From Syntrophales bacterium (lineage in GTDB: Bacteria; Desulfobacterota; Syntrophia; Syntrophales; UBA5619), in NCBI GenBank assembly GCA_023229765.1, contig JALNYO010000008.1:62001-126000 (forward strand): a stretch of DNA of 64,000 nt. The letters run 5' to 3'. The position numbers were made by a program, and so were the translations under genes. Positions 42,549 to 51,580 of the stretch are shown here, piece after piece. The first letter of the stretch is position 1. Every line of letters starts with the position of its first letter. The notes under the pieces were generated by a model. The model saw only the letters and a list, made by a program, of their open reading frames with translations, searched no databases and was not told where the DNA came from.

Positions 42549-43127
42549 ATGGCAAAGAAAATTCTGTTTTTGGTTGGCGACTACGTAGAGGACTACGAAG
42601 TCATGGTTCCGTTCCAGGCGCTGGCCGCGGTCGGCTACACCGTTGAGGCCGCCTGCCCGGACAAGGCCGCGGGCGACGTGATACGGACTGCCGTTCACGA
42701 CTTTGAAGGCGACCAGACTTACAGCGAAAAGCGCGGTCACAACTTTGGCCTGAACAAGACCTTCAGCGAAATCAAAGAGGTTGAATACGACGCCCTGGTT
42801 ATCCCCGGTGGGCGCGCGCCCGAATATATCCGCCTAAACCCGCGCGTGCTGGAAATTACTCGCTATTTCTTTACGACCAACAAGCCCGTTGCGGTTATTT
42901 GCCATGGCGCGCAGGTGCTGGCGGCGGCCGGCGTGCTGAAGGGACGTAAATCAACGGCCTACCCGGCAGTGGGTCCCGATGTCGTAAGCTCCGGCGGGGA
43001 ATATATGCAGATACCCGTTGACAAGGCGGTGACGGAAGGCAACCTTGTTTCGGCCCCCGCCTGGCCGGCCCATCCCGATTGGCTTGCCCAGTTCCTGAAG
43101 CTGATGGGCGCGAAGATCGAGTTATAG
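42549..43127 (+). CDS. DJ-1/PfpI family protein
   Basis: A 192-residue protein with the DJ-1/PfpI fold. The nucleophile elbow AVICHGAQVLAAAG places Cys118 and His119, and the partner acidic residue is near Glu16. VIPGGRAPEYIR near 84-95 is characteristic. Members act as deglycases/glyoxalases, proteases or stress chaperones. AAGGAGG upstream supports the start. The 220 bases before it show no gene. Confidence 0.85.
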   Translation: MAKKILFLVGDYVEDYEVMVPFQALAAVGYTVEAACPDKAAGDVIRTAVHDFEGDQTYSEKRGHNFGLNKTFSEIKEVEYDALVIPGGRAPEYIRLNPRVLEITRYFFTTNKPVAVICHGAQVLAAAGVLKGRKSTAYPAVGPDVVSSGGEYMQIPVDKAVTEGNLVSAPAWPAHPDWLAQFLKLMGAKIEL

Positions 43128-43158
43128 TCAAAACAATAGGGGCTCTGTCCCTCTTTAT

Positions 43159-44160
43159 ATGCTGAAGGTCATTACCGACGAGGCGGCGATCAAGCGTTGC
43201 CAGGGACATTTTGTGAGGAGTTTCCGGCCATTTGCGTCCGCCAAGATTCCCGTGCGGCTCGGCCATCCGGGGGCGAGCGAGCAGGCGAAGGTTGTCTGGT
43301 CGGAGGACCTCGGCATCTGGCACTTCTCCCGCAAGATTGCCGACAGCCGCTACTGGAATGGATTCGGGAGCGGCCGCCCGGAGCCTGGAAGCGCCATTGC
43401 GATTACCTGCGAGATAAATTTCCCCCTCCGCGGCGTTGACAGAAGGATGGGCGGCGCCTTTGCCCAGGATCGCACCGGCCGCCTCTTCGTTGTCCACCGG
43501 GGCAAGTTGGGCGGCGGCAGAAAGGGGATCGGGAAATCGCTCTTCACAAGCAGCTACCGGGGAACCTGGGAGGTCTTGGATGACGGGGGCGAGGAGACGC
43601 CGGTCGCCGTCATCGGGATTCTGCAATCGCCTCGTTTTGCCAGACATATCGCCGAGTTCGTCCAAAAGATTGCCCAAATCAAGGAGACTGCCGCCGCCAG
43701 CTCTGCGCAGGCCGAGCTGCTCTTTGGCGAATTTCGTCTCCATGAAGAGCTGCTCGGCGCCCGCTACCGCGAGCAGGAGAGGGAGACCGGCGCCGAATGC
43801 GACCACGGCCTCGTCGTCCGGGATCTGGCCAAAATCATGATGCAGGCCGGTCTGAGGGTGGGAAACGACGGGAACCGGGATTTGGCGGTGATGAACCAGG
43901 CCGGCCGGATCCGGGCGGTCTTTCAGATTCGGACGGAAACGACTCTTGCGGAGATTCACGCCGCGGCGACGCAGCTTCTGCTGAGCGGCCTGAGTCTAAC
44001 CGACAATCCGCTGCTGATATTGGCTCTTCCCCGGTTGCCGAAGTCTTCGCTGATTGACAAATTGAAGCGGCTGAATATTGCCGTCCTGATTTATGAATGG
44101 CAGGAAGAACGGGCGCTTTTCCCCGGCCTCGCCTCTCTCCTGCCGGCAATTGCCTCGTGA
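43159..44160 (+). CDS. Uncharacterised two-part protein
   Basis: A 333-residue protein I cannot name. Residues 1-~170 have a recurring domain (WNGFGSG, ITCEINFPLRGVDRRMGGAF, VHRGKLGGGRKGIGKSLF) that I have seen attached to nuclease-like or hypothetical proteins. The C-terminal half has HGLVVRDLAKIMMQAGL, then a D-L-A-V strand and an F-Q-I-R strand followed by a helix, which could be a diverged PD-(D/E)xK nuclease core with Gln in place of Glu. That reading is tentative. It begins 31 bases after the DJ-1 gene; no ribosome site is obvious. Confidence 0.6.
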   Translation: MLKVITDEAAIKRCQGHFVRSFRPFASAKIPVRLGHPGASEQAKVVWSEDLGIWHFSRKIADSRYWNGFGSGRPEPGSAIAITCEINFPLRGVDRRMGGAFAQDRTGRLFVVHRGKLGGGRKGIGKSLFTSSYRGTWEVLDDGGEETPVAVIGILQSPRFARHIAEFVQKIAQIKETAAASSAQAELLFGEFRLHEELLGARYREQERETGAECDHGLVVRDLAKIMMQAGLRVGNDGNRDLAVMNQAGRIRAVFQIRTETTLAEIHAAATQLLLSGLSLTDNPLLILALPRLPKSSLIDKLKRLNIAVLIYEWQEERALFPGLASLLPAIAS

Positions 44161-44217
44161 CTGGCCAGTGGGGGAGAAACGATGATTCAAGCTCGGAGAA
44201 CTCCCTCTGCCCTTCGT

Positions 44218-44307
44218 GTCATTGCGACAAGCGAAGCTGCGAAGCAATCTGATGGTTTATCGAATACTTACGGGATTGATTCGGCCTATGGCCTTCCCGC
44301 AATGACC
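44218..44307. repeat. Short palindromic intergenic repeat
   Basis: TGTCATTGCG at the left and CGCAATGACC at the right are inverted, enclosing GCGAAGCTGCGAAGCAATCT. It looks like the small dispersed palindromes common in deltaproteobacterial genomes. No second copy is seen in the window. Confidence 0.5.
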
Positions 44308-44343
44308 AAAAATTAAAGCTGTCCCTCGTATAAGGAGAAGTTT

Positions 44344-45015
44344 ATGGAATCAGAAATGCAGCAGTATCTACAGCCTTCAGCGACCATTGACCATGACGAC
44401 AAAGCGGTTGCCGCCTTTGCAAAAGGACATGCCGGCGATTCGGCAGATCACCGCGAACAGGCGGTCAGCCTCTATTATGCCGTCAGGGACGGCATCCGCT
44501 ACGATCCTTACTCCATTGACCTGTCGATCGAAGGAATCCGTGCCAGCGCTACATTGAAAAGCGGCCGCGGCTGGTGCGTGGCCAAGGCGATTCTGCTGGC
44601 AGCCTGTTGCCGTACCACGGGAATTCCCGCCCGGCTAGGATTTGCCGATGTACGGAATCACCTGACCACCCAGCGTTTGCGCGACCAGATGAAGACCGAC
44701 GTCTTTTTGTGGCACGGGTACACCTCTATTTTCCTGGATGGAGGTTGGATCAAGGCCACGCCCGCCTTCAATATCGAACTTTGCCAGCGGTTTCGGCTGA
44801 AACCCCTTGATTTCGACGGGCGCAGCGATTCGATTTATCACCCGTTCGATATGGAAGGGCGGAGGCACATGGAGTACCTGAAGTATCGCGGTGAATTTGC
44901 CGAGGCCCCGCTTGAGCAGATTGCCGAAACATTCCGCCGTGAATATTTAAAGGATTCTTTCGGGGATCAAGCCGACTTCGAAAGCGACGTAGCGCAGGAG
45001 ACCGGCGGCTTCTGA
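44344..45015 (+). CDS. Transglutaminase-like cysteine protein
   Basis: A 223-residue protein with the transglutaminase-like core. The catalytic Cys78 is in GRGWCVAKA, His124 is in FLWHGYTSIF, and the Asn/Asp partner is in TPAFN (139-143). An N-terminal helical segment and a C-terminal charged tail flank the core. Bacterial members are mostly peptidases or peptide-modifying enzymes with unknown targets. AGGAGAAG precedes the ATG. Confidence 0.82.
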   Translation: MESEMQQYLQPSATIDHDDKAVAAFAKGHAGDSADHREQAVSLYYAVRDGIRYDPYSIDLSIEGIRASATLKSGRGWCVAKAILLAACCRTTGIPARLGFADVRNHLTTQRLRDQMKTDVFLWHGYTSIFLDGGWIKATPAFNIELCQRFRLKPLDFDGRSDSIYHPFDMEGRRHMEYLKYRGEFAEAPLEQIAETFRREYLKDSFGDQADFESDVAQETGGF

Positions 45016-45058
45016 AAAAAAAAGCAAAATAAATCCGGCCTCTTTTTACTTCATGCCT

Positions 45059-45451
45059 TTAACCCTTAAACCGGCCCACCCCTTTTTTCTCGTCGATGTC
45101 GCCGGGATACATAACCGCTTCTTGACCGCGTTCCTTGGTGCGGATGCGGATTATCTCCTCCACCGGGGAGATGAAGATGAGTCCGTCTCCCGGTTCGCCG
45201 GTATAGGCGGATTTCAGGATGGCGGCGATGGTGTCCTCCAAATTGCGCTCGCTGACAACGATGTTGAGTTGAATCTTCGGCAACATGTCCACCTGATAAG
45301 TTCCGGACCGTCCCGCGAGCTTGATGCCGCCCTGCCGGCCATGCCCGCGAATTTCGAACATGTTCATCCCGACGATGCCGATTTCAGTTAAGGCGTCCTT
45401 GACATCCGTAATCTTGTCTTCTCGGATGATAGCCTCGATTTTTTTTAACAT
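45059..45451 (-). CDS. glnB: PII signal-transduction protein
   Basis: A 130-residue PII protein. The T-loop keeps Tyr51 (GTYQVDMLPK), the uridylylation site, but the loop before it (GGIKLAGRSG) differs from the enterobacterial sequence. TGEPGDGLIF binds ATP, and the end IRIRTKERG is the C-loop with an ~18-residue extension. It reports nitrogen and energy status and, as the neighbour of amt, probably blocks the ammonium channel, like GlnK. It follows amt by 53 bases on the same strand. Confidence 0.9.
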   Translation of the reverse strand: MLKKIEAIIREDKITDVKDALTEIGIVGMNMFEIRGHGRQGGIKLAGRSGTYQVDMLPKIQLNIVVSERNLEDTIAAILKSAYTGEPGDGLIFISPVEEIIRIRTKERGQEAVMYPGDIDEKKGVGRFKG

Positions 45452-45504
45452 TTCTGCTCTCCCTAAATATTTATTGAGGAAGCTCCTCTTCGAGCCGGCT
45501 TGTC

Positions 45505-46731
45505 TTATGAATAGGAACGCTCCCCGTGCGAGCTGATATCCAGGCCTACCTCTTCTTCCGCTGCCGTTACCCGCAGCCCGATGCTCGCATTGAGCAGTTT
45601 GGCCAGCGCATAGGTAACGCCAAAACTAAAGGCGGCAGTCGCCACTATGCCAATAATCTGAATGCTGAGCTGTCCGGGGTTGCCGAAGAAGAAACCGTTT
45701 CCGCCGGCGGCGTTCACTGCTGTTGTCGCAAACAGGCCAGTGGCGATCATTCCCCAGGTGCTGCCCACGCCGTGGCAGGCCCAGACATCCAGCGACTCGT
45801 CCCATCTTCTCTTTTCCCGGAAGCGCATGGCATAATAGGAAATTGGCGCTGCTACGGCGCCGATCAACATAGCAGCAAGCGGCGTGACAAAACCGGAAGC
45901 GGGCGTTACTGCCGCCAATCCGACTACCATGCCGGTGGCGATGCCCAGGGTGCTGGGACGGCCGTCCAGCCAGGAGAGCAGCATCCAGACCAGCCCGGCG
46001 GCCGCGCCGGAGGTGTTGGTGGCGAGGAGCGCATTAACCGCGACGCCATCGGCAGCCAGGGCGCTGCCGGCATTAAAGCCGAACCATCCCACCCATAATA
46101 ACCCGGCGCCGATCACCGTAAGGGGGATGTTGTTCGGTTCCATGGGGGACTTCCCGAATCCCTTGCGCGGGCCGATGACAAGGGCAAAGGCAAGGGCGGA
46201 AAAACCGGCCGCAATATGCACCACCGTCCCGCCGGCAAAATCCAGAACGCCCATTTCCCGGAGCCAGCCGCCCTGCCCCCAGACCCAGTGGCACAGAGGG
46301 TCATAGACCAGTGTGGCCCACAGCAGGCTGAAAATCAGAAAACTGATGAATTTCACCCTTTCCACAAAGGCGCCTGTAATCAGCGCCGGCGTGATGACCG
46401 CGAACATCATTTGAAAGGCGGCGAAAAGACCATGGGGAATGGTCTTGCTGTAGTCGGCATTGGGCAAAGCGCCAACGCCGCTGAAGCCGGTAAAATTAAG
46501 CCCGCCGATGAGCCCCTGGATGTCCTGGCCGAAGGAAAGGGAGTAGCCGTACAATATCCATTGGATGCCGATAAGGGCCATAAAGGTGTAGCTCAAGGTT
46601 AACGTGGAAAGGACATTCTTGCGCCGGACCATGCCCCCGTAAAAGAGCGCGAGCGCCGGCGTCATCAGCAAGACCAGGGAGCAGCAGACCAAGAGCCAGG
46701 CCGTGTCGCCGCTGTTGATTGGATTGACCAT
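45505..46731 (-). CDS. amt: Ammonium transporter
   Basis: A 408-residue Amt channel with eleven membrane segments. Family marks include ALFYGGMVRRKNVLS, DFAGGTVVHIAAG with the first pore His, GWFGFNAGSAL, and CHGVGSTWGMIATGLF with the second pore His. It admits ammonia/ammonium under nitrogen limitation. It is first in amt-glnB and lies behind a sigma-54 promoter. Confidence 0.93.
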   Translation of the reverse strand: MVNPINSGDTAWLLVCCSLVLLMTPALALFYGGMVRRKNVLSTLTLSYTFMALIGIQWILYGYSLSFGQDIQGLIGGLNFTGFSGVGALPNADYSKTIPHGLFAAFQMMFAVITPALITGAFVERVKFISFLIFSLLWATLVYDPLCHWVWGQGGWLREMGVLDFAGGTVVHIAAGFSALAFALVIGPRKGFGKSPMEPNNIPLTVIGAGLLWVGWFGFNAGSALAADGVAVNALLATNTSGAAAGLVWMLLSWLDGRPSTLGIATGMVVGLAAVTPASGFVTPLAAMLIGAVAAPISYYAMRFREKRRWDESLDVWACHGVGSTWGMIATGLFATTAVNAAGGNGFFFGNPGQLSIQIIGIVATAAFSFGVTYALAKLLNASIGLRVTAAEEEVGLDISSHGERSYS

Positions 46732-46784
46732 AATTCGTTACCTTTCCTTAAGACGTAGTGATTAATGCCAATTACTGCAAACAT

Positions 46785-46801
46785 AGCAAATATCTTGCCA
46801 A
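46785..46801 (-). promoter_or_regulatory. Sigma-54 promoter of amt-glnB
   Basis: On the minus strand TTGGCAAGATATTTGCT has the -24 GG and -12 GC exactly ten bases apart, with the flanking T residues of the consensus. It lies 54 bases upstream of the amt start codon. This implies NtrC-like activation under nitrogen limitation. The rest of the gap up to 47256 (about 450 bases) shows no gene or RNA that I can support. Confidence 0.75.
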
Positions 46802-47256
46802 ATATAAATTACTTGCATTATTAGATAGATAAGATTTACGCTGACATATTATTGGGACGAAATTGTCACTGATTAAGGCAGCAGTACATAATTGTATTAA
46901 GATAAAATGGGGGAAAGAACATCTGGCGAAGGCCTCAGAAAGTCTTCCGGGATTTCCCTGATTGAAAACGCAGCCAATTTTCATTAAAGTTATTGACAAA
47001 GTCCCGGAAAGGTGTTCAATTTTTACGCGTACGGTACACGCAGGTTCAATCCAGAGGCTTATCTTGCGCAAGCTGCAATCGCCTCTAAAAAAACGGCCGG
47101 AGACGCAACAGATATTAATGAAATCATTAGATAATTTTAGTTAGATCTGCCGCTGCCGGCAACCTGGCAGGGGCGGCGGCTTGACCAGACAAGTTGACTG
47201 CTTGCACGCATGATTGAGCACGGCGTCAGCGCGATGATACAATACGGAGGAGAGCA

Positions 47257-48939
47257 ATGGCGCCGCGGGTATTGAGCCTTAAGCAGAACAAACAGTTTGC
47301 TTCGATACGCGATTTACTCCAGAGGTGTTTAGCCCTGACAGAAAAGTGCTCGGACGCGGAGTCATCCCAGTTTCTCTTCGAACAAATTTCCCATCTTCAG
47401 TCCGCTGCGCTTTTCGTCATAGTCGGGGAGGTGAAGGCTGGCAAGAGCAGCTTTGTGAATGCGCTGCTTGGCGAAGAGATCTGCGAGGTTGCGCCTGAAC
47501 CATGCACGGCCGGCATCCAGGAGCTGGTTTACGGGGAAGAGCGATCAACGACGATCCTCGGAGATCATTGGGAAAAGGTCAGTCTGCCGAAAGAGGTCCT
47601 CAAGGAAATATCCATTGTCGATACACCGGGGACAAATTCGATTATTCGCAATCATCAGACCATTACAGAGAAATACATACCAAAAAGCGATCTTGTCTTG
47701 TTTGTCTTTCCGGCAAAGAATCCCCATACCGCTACCGCCTGGGATTTCCTGGAACTTGTTCGGAAGGACTGGCGCCGGAAGATAGTTTTTATTTTGCAGC
47801 AAGCCGACCTTGCAACGCAGCGGGAACTCGCTACCAACAAAGAGCGGGTGCAGCAGTATGCGCGTGAGAGAAACATACAGAATCCAGTGGTTTTCACTGT
47901 TTCGGCCAAGCGGGAAGCTGAAGGCGCATCGGATAGTGGTTTTGCAGAATTTCGGCAGTTCCTGCAAAGCGCCGTTGAGACGGGGGATGTCTGGCAGATG
48001 AAGGCCGAAGCGGCGCGGGACACGGCCGGCAAAATTGTCGGCAGCCTGCTGGCGCGTCTGCGGAAGGAACAAGCCGCTGTTGCCGATGACCGGATTTTTT
48101 ACGCGAATTTAATCGCCCGGGTGGAAGCGCGTCGCGAAAAGGCTAATGCACTCAGACGCTTGGCCGTCGATAGCCTGTGCGTCTCCTACGACCGGCTTGC
48201 CACCGGCTTGGAACGCGACTTCGCTGAAGGCTTAAGAGTGGGAACGATCTTGCGCCGGGCTATTCCGTTTGTCCGGGACAAGGATGTCAAGACATGGCTC
48301 AAAGAGCTTCATGCCAACTTTGAAAGTGTGTCGAAGCAGGAGATTGACGCCGAGTCCGCGCGAGTGTCGAAGGACATTTCTGATGAGATGATGACGATGT
48401 TCAGCGAGTTGACTGAGGCAATTGCCCATCGCCGCAATACCGTAAGCGAGAGTTTTTCGGCCCGGCATTCCGACCGCGCCGAGATTCTCTTGCGCCTGCA
48501 GCAGCAGCTTCAAGACCTGCGCATCGCAGACATTGTTGGCGATAAGGGGATTCAGGGGTCTGACATAGGAACGCTATCCCTGGCCGGCGGAGGGATCGCG
48601 GCGCTGGGCGCAGTCATTGCGTTTGCCACTCAACTGGTGGTGCTTGACATCACCGGCGGCATCCTGGCGCTGGTTGGCGCCGGTCTCATCGCTGTGACAT
48701 TGCTCTGGAAACGGTCAAGCATCGTTAAGGATTTCTCGCAGAAACTGGAACAGTCGCGCCAGGAGTTCCGGGATCGCCTGGATAAGGAGATTGCCTTGAT
48801 CTTCGGGAAGCTTTTTGTGGAAATTGAGCAACGCTTGCACGAACCGGTGGCAGCCCTCAATGCAGCCGATGACCGCTTGACTCCGCTTGTCGCAGAGGCG
48901 CAGCTTGTTGAGCAACTGGCGGGCGCGGTTTTTGATTGA
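47257..48939 (+). CDS. Bacterial dynamin-like GTPase
   Basis: A 560-residue dynamin-family protein. The GTPase motifs are G1 GEVKAGKSS at 57-65 (with the dynamin-type preceding Val-Gly), a G2 Thr near CTAG, and G3 DTPG at 122-125. G4 is weak (LQQADL in place of TKxD). A helical stalk follows, and a glycine-rich membrane hairpin lies near 439-490 (GGGIAALGAVIAF, then GGILALVGAGLIAVTLLW). Bacterial dynamins remodel or repair membranes and some defend against phage. GGAGGAG before the ATG supports the start. Only one such gene is present, whereas many occur in pairs. Confidence 0.82.
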   Translation: MAPRVLSLKQNKQFASIRDLLQRCLALTEKCSDAESSQFLFEQISHLQSAALFVIVGEVKAGKSSFVNALLGEEICEVAPEPCTAGIQELVYGEERSTTILGDHWEKVSLPKEVLKEISIVDTPGTNSIIRNHQTITEKYIPKSDLVLFVFPAKNPHTATAWDFLELVRKDWRRKIVFILQQADLATQRELATNKERVQQYARERNIQNPVVFTVSAKREAEGASDSGFAEFRQFLQSAVETGDVWQMKAEAARDTAGKIVGSLLARLRKEQAAVADDRIFYANLIARVEARREKANALRRLAVDSLCVSYDRLATGLERDFAEGLRVGTILRRAIPFVRDKDVKTWLKELHANFESVSKQEIDAESARVSKDISDEMMTMFSELTEAIAHRRNTVSESFSARHSDRAEILLRLQQQLQDLRIADIVGDKGIQGSDIGTLSLAGGGIAALGAVIAFATQLVVLDITGGILALVGAGLIAVTLLWKRSSIVKDFSQKLEQSRQEFRDRLDKEIALIFGKLFVEIEQRLHEPVAALNAADDRLTPLVAEAQLVEQLAGAVFD

Positions 48940-49029
48940 AGTATAGCCGAACAGGATGGCTTCTGCACGGCCTTGGGCGGCTGCGGAGCTTGGACGAGTT
49001 AGCGTTGCCGCTTACAGAAGGGAGAATCA

Positions 49030-49374
49030 ATGGAAACTACGGTGATCACAGAAAGAGAGAGGTCGGCAAAAACCCTTACGACAATCATTTATGCGCTGTA
49101 TGCTGCGTTTTTTCTGGCCGGCATCACCGCCATCTTTGCGATCGTGATCAACTACGTCAAGAAGGATGATATGGTCGGAACATTTCTGGAAAGTCATTTT
49201 CGCTGGCAGATTCGCACCTTCTGGTTCGGGCTGCTGTGGGGCGTGCTGGGAGGAATCACCATGCTGATCGTTGTCGGATGGTTTGCGCTTGTCGCCGACG
49301 GCATCTGGATTATTTACCGCATAATCAAAGGCTGGCTGCGGCTTAGCGAAAATAAGCCTATGTACGTCGTCTGA
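49030..49374 (+). CDS. Small membrane protein, DUF4870-like
   Basis: A 114-residue protein with three hydrophobic segments and the recurring central pattern NYVKKDDMVGTFLESHFRW-QIRTFWFGLLW and ending IIYRIIKGWLRL. These are widespread bacterial inner-membrane proteins of unknown function. It follows the dynamin gene by 90 bases on the same strand; a functional link is possible but unproven. Confidence 0.72.
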   Translation: METTVITERERSAKTLTTIIYALYAAFFLAGITAIFAIVINYVKKDDMVGTFLESHFRWQIRTFWFGLLWGVLGGITMLIVVGWFALVADGIWIIYRIIKGWLRLSENKPMYVV

Positions 49375-49404
49375 AAAGTCAAGCGGGATGAACCCAGGCG
49401 GCCC

Positions 49405-49448
49405 CGCCCTCATCCTTGAAGGAAGGGGGCGGGCATCTGATGAGGGCG
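49405..49448 (+). terminator. Inverted repeat after the membrane-protein gene
   Basis: CGCCCTCATC and GATGAGGGCG form a perfect 10-bp stem with a 24-base loop that itself contains a competing GGGGGCGGG segment. It lies 30 bases after the stop and could end transcription; there is no clear U-tract. Confidence 0.4.
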
Positions 49449-49595
49449 CGAAATTTATGGTCGCGCTGAATAGTTACCGTTATTTTTGAAATTTTTCTTA
49501 TTGTCGAGGAGGCACTGCATGGACCGGATACTTATCGGCAAGGAACGCGCCGTCGTTAGCGCCTCCGTCTGTCGCTGGCGCCGACAAGCTGGCAC

Positions 49596-50612
49596 TCAGA
49601 GGTCGTGCGGCCGGATTATCACCTTGAGGGAATCCTCGCCGGACAGAACAAGCTGAAATCCTTCCTGAATACGCGAAAGGGGCAGGCGGTGGGTGATCAT
49701 GTCCCCGATTTCCACGGTGCGGCTTGCGAGCAGAGACATGGCGTGCGCGATATCGGGCGGGCCGCAATAATATGAGGTTAAAATCCGTATCTCTTTCCTC
49801 CAAAAGTCGTTCAGGGGAATCGTTACCTGTTTTTCCGGGCTCGGCACGGCGAAGAACGCGACCGCTCCCCCTTTGTCCACTGATGCCCATGCCTGGTTTA
49901 TGACCGACAGAGGCGACGCGCAGACAATGACGACATCGGCTTTTTTACCGTTCTGCCTGACGACTTCCCCGGGAACATCGCCGTTCGCGAGCAGCGCGAT
50001 ATCCGCGCCGTTTTGCGAGGCAAGGGCAAGTTTCTTTGGATTGATGTCCGTTGCAATTACTCGACATCCCCTGGCTTTGGCGAGCTTGACGTGCAAAAGC
50101 CCGGACATGCCGCATCCCATGACCATGACCGTGTGGCGCTGCTCAATGCCCGCAAGCCTTTGTGCATGGCACACACAGGCGAGAGGCTCGATGAAGGTGC
50201 TTTCCTCAAAGGAGAGGCACTCCGGCAGCAGATAGGCGCCGCGCTCGATCAAGACCTTGGGGACGAGGATGTACTCGGCAAATCCTCCCGGCAGGCGCTC
50301 CTGTACCTCGGTGCAGAGCGGATATTTCCCGGCCCTGCAATAGTCGCACTTAAGGCAGGGCACTTTGGGCGCGATGAAGACGCGATCGCCCACCTGGAAT
50401 TTCGTCTGCAAGCTGCCGACTCGGACCACTTCGGCGCCGATTTCGTGTCCCGGCGCCAGGGGGGCGCGCGGCAGCCTGTACCATTCGACAATATCGCTGC
50501 CGCAGATGCCGCAGGCATGGACCTTGACGAGCATCTCTTCGGGCCCGGGCGCAGGCGTATCCACTGCTTGAATCCGAATGTCCGAGTTGTTGTGCCAGAT
50601 GGCAACTTGCAT
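49596..50612 (-). CDS. Zinc-dependent medium-chain alcohol dehydrogenase
   Basis: A 338-residue MDR enzyme. The catalytic zinc ligands are Cys34/Cys37 region and GHE at 55-57; the structural zinc lobe is complete with Cys86, 89, 92 and 100. The nucleotide fold has VMGCGMSGLLHVKLAKARG. It resembles threonine, sorbitol or related polyol dehydrogenases; the substrate is not evident. It starts at ATG 50612 (or GTG 50615), six bases (or three) after the LsrF-type gene, so the two are probably co-expressed and may act on the same pathway. Confidence 0.85.
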   Translation of the reverse strand: MQVAIWHNNSDIRIQAVDTPAPGPEEMLVKVHACGICGSDIVEWYRLPRAPLAPGHEIGAEVVRVGSLQTKFQVGDRVFIAPKVPCLKCDYCRAGKYPLCTEVQERLPGGFAEYILVPKVLIERGAYLLPECLSFEESTFIEPLACVCHAQRLAGIEQRHTVMVMGCGMSGLLHVKLAKARGCRVIATDINPKKLALASQNGADIALLANGDVPGEVVRQNGKKADVVIVCASPLSVINQAWASVDKGGAVAFFAVPSPEKQVTIPLNDFWRKEIRILTSYYCGPPDIAHAMSLLASRTVEIGDMITHRLPLSRIQEGFQLVLSGEDSLKVIIRPHDL

Positions 50613-50618
50613 CACGCT

Positions 50619-51497
50619 TCACCGATTCTTGAGCGAGCGGTAGAGCGCGAAGGCCTTTTCGGGCGTCTCGTTTTCGTGCACCACGGCTCTTACCGCCTGA
50701 ATCATCGCCACCGCATCGTCGGACTGGAAGATGTTGCGGCCCATATCCACGCCGGCGGCGCCCTGCTGCACGGCTTTATACGCCATGGTCAGGGCGTCGA
50801 GTTCGGGAATCTTCTTCCCGCCTGCCATGACGATGGGTACCGGACAGGAAGCAGTGACCGTCTCAAACCCCTGTTCCACATAGTATGTCTTCACGTACTG
50901 CGCGCCCAGCTCAGCGCAGATACGGCACGCAAGCCTGAAATACCGGGCATCCCGCGCCATGTCTTTGCCCACTGCGGTCACGGCCAGCGTGGGAATGCCG
51001 TACCGCGTGCCGGCGTCCACCAGCTTCGTCATGTTGATAATGGATTGGCGCTCAAACTCGCCGCCGATGAACACCTGCACGGCCAGGGCGCAGGCGTTGA
51101 GGCGAATCGCGTCCTCAATGTCCATCGCGATCTCCTCGTTGGACAGCTCCTTTAAAATGCTGGCGCCGCCGGATGCGCGCAGCACAATGGATTGCGATAA
51201 GGAGGGCGGAATGACCGTGCGCAGAATTCCCCGGGTCAGCATCAGCGTGTCTGCGTAAGGGGCGAGGGGAACAATGCCAAGGTCGATGCGCTCGAGCCCG
51301 GAGGTGGGGCCTTGAAAATAACCGTGGTCGATGGCAAGCATCACGGTGCGGCCGCTTTGGGGATTGAAAATGCGGGCCAGGCGATTTTTCATTCCCCAAC
51401 CCAGAGAATTAGCCCCCTTCAGAAAAAATCCCTCGGTGGACTGGGGGGTGTTCAAGCCAAATTTCTCGGCCTCTTTTAAATCGTCGATATCGGGCAT
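50619..51497 (-). CDS. lsrF: LsrF-type class I aldolase / thiolase
   Basis: A 292-residue DhnA/LsrF-family TIM barrel. It is very like E. coli LsrF across its length: DDLKEAEKFGLN at the start, RIFNPQSGRTVMLAIDHGYFQGP, RASGGASILKELSNE, and the Schiff-base Lys203 in AQYVKTYY. In E. coli, LsrF finishes breakdown of phosphorylated AI-2 by moving an acetyl group to CoA. No lsrK, lsrG or AI-2 transporter is nearby here, and its partner is an alcohol dehydrogenase, so a related ketose-phosphate reaction in acyl-CoA or sugar metabolism is also possible. ATG 51497 is fixed by AGGAGAGG ahead. Confidence 0.82.
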   Translation of the reverse strand: MPDIDDLKEAEKFGLNTPQSTEGFFLKGANSLGWGMKNRLARIFNPQSGRTVMLAIDHGYFQGPTSGLERIDLGIVPLAPYADTLMLTRGILRTVIPPSLSQSIVLRASGGASILKELSNEEIAMDIEDAIRLNACALAVQVFIGGEFERQSIINMTKLVDAGTRYGIPTLAVTAVGKDMARDARYFRLACRICAELGAQYVKTYYVEQGFETVTASCPVPIVMAGGKKIPELDALTMAYKAVQQGAAGVDMGRNIFQSDDAVAMIQAVRAVVHENETPEKAFALYRSLKNR

Positions 51498-51580
51498 AGT
51501 GCCTCTCCTTATTTTTGAAATGAAACGCCCACTTCCTGCAGGGGTCGCGGGGATTGATTCAGTTTTCTCTCCCGAGAATG

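Noticed and set aside
50013..51155. A 380-residue open frame on the plus strand across the dehydrogenase and aldolase genes
   Set aside because: It lies opposite two clear genes and crosses their junction; its sequence is low in recognisable structure.
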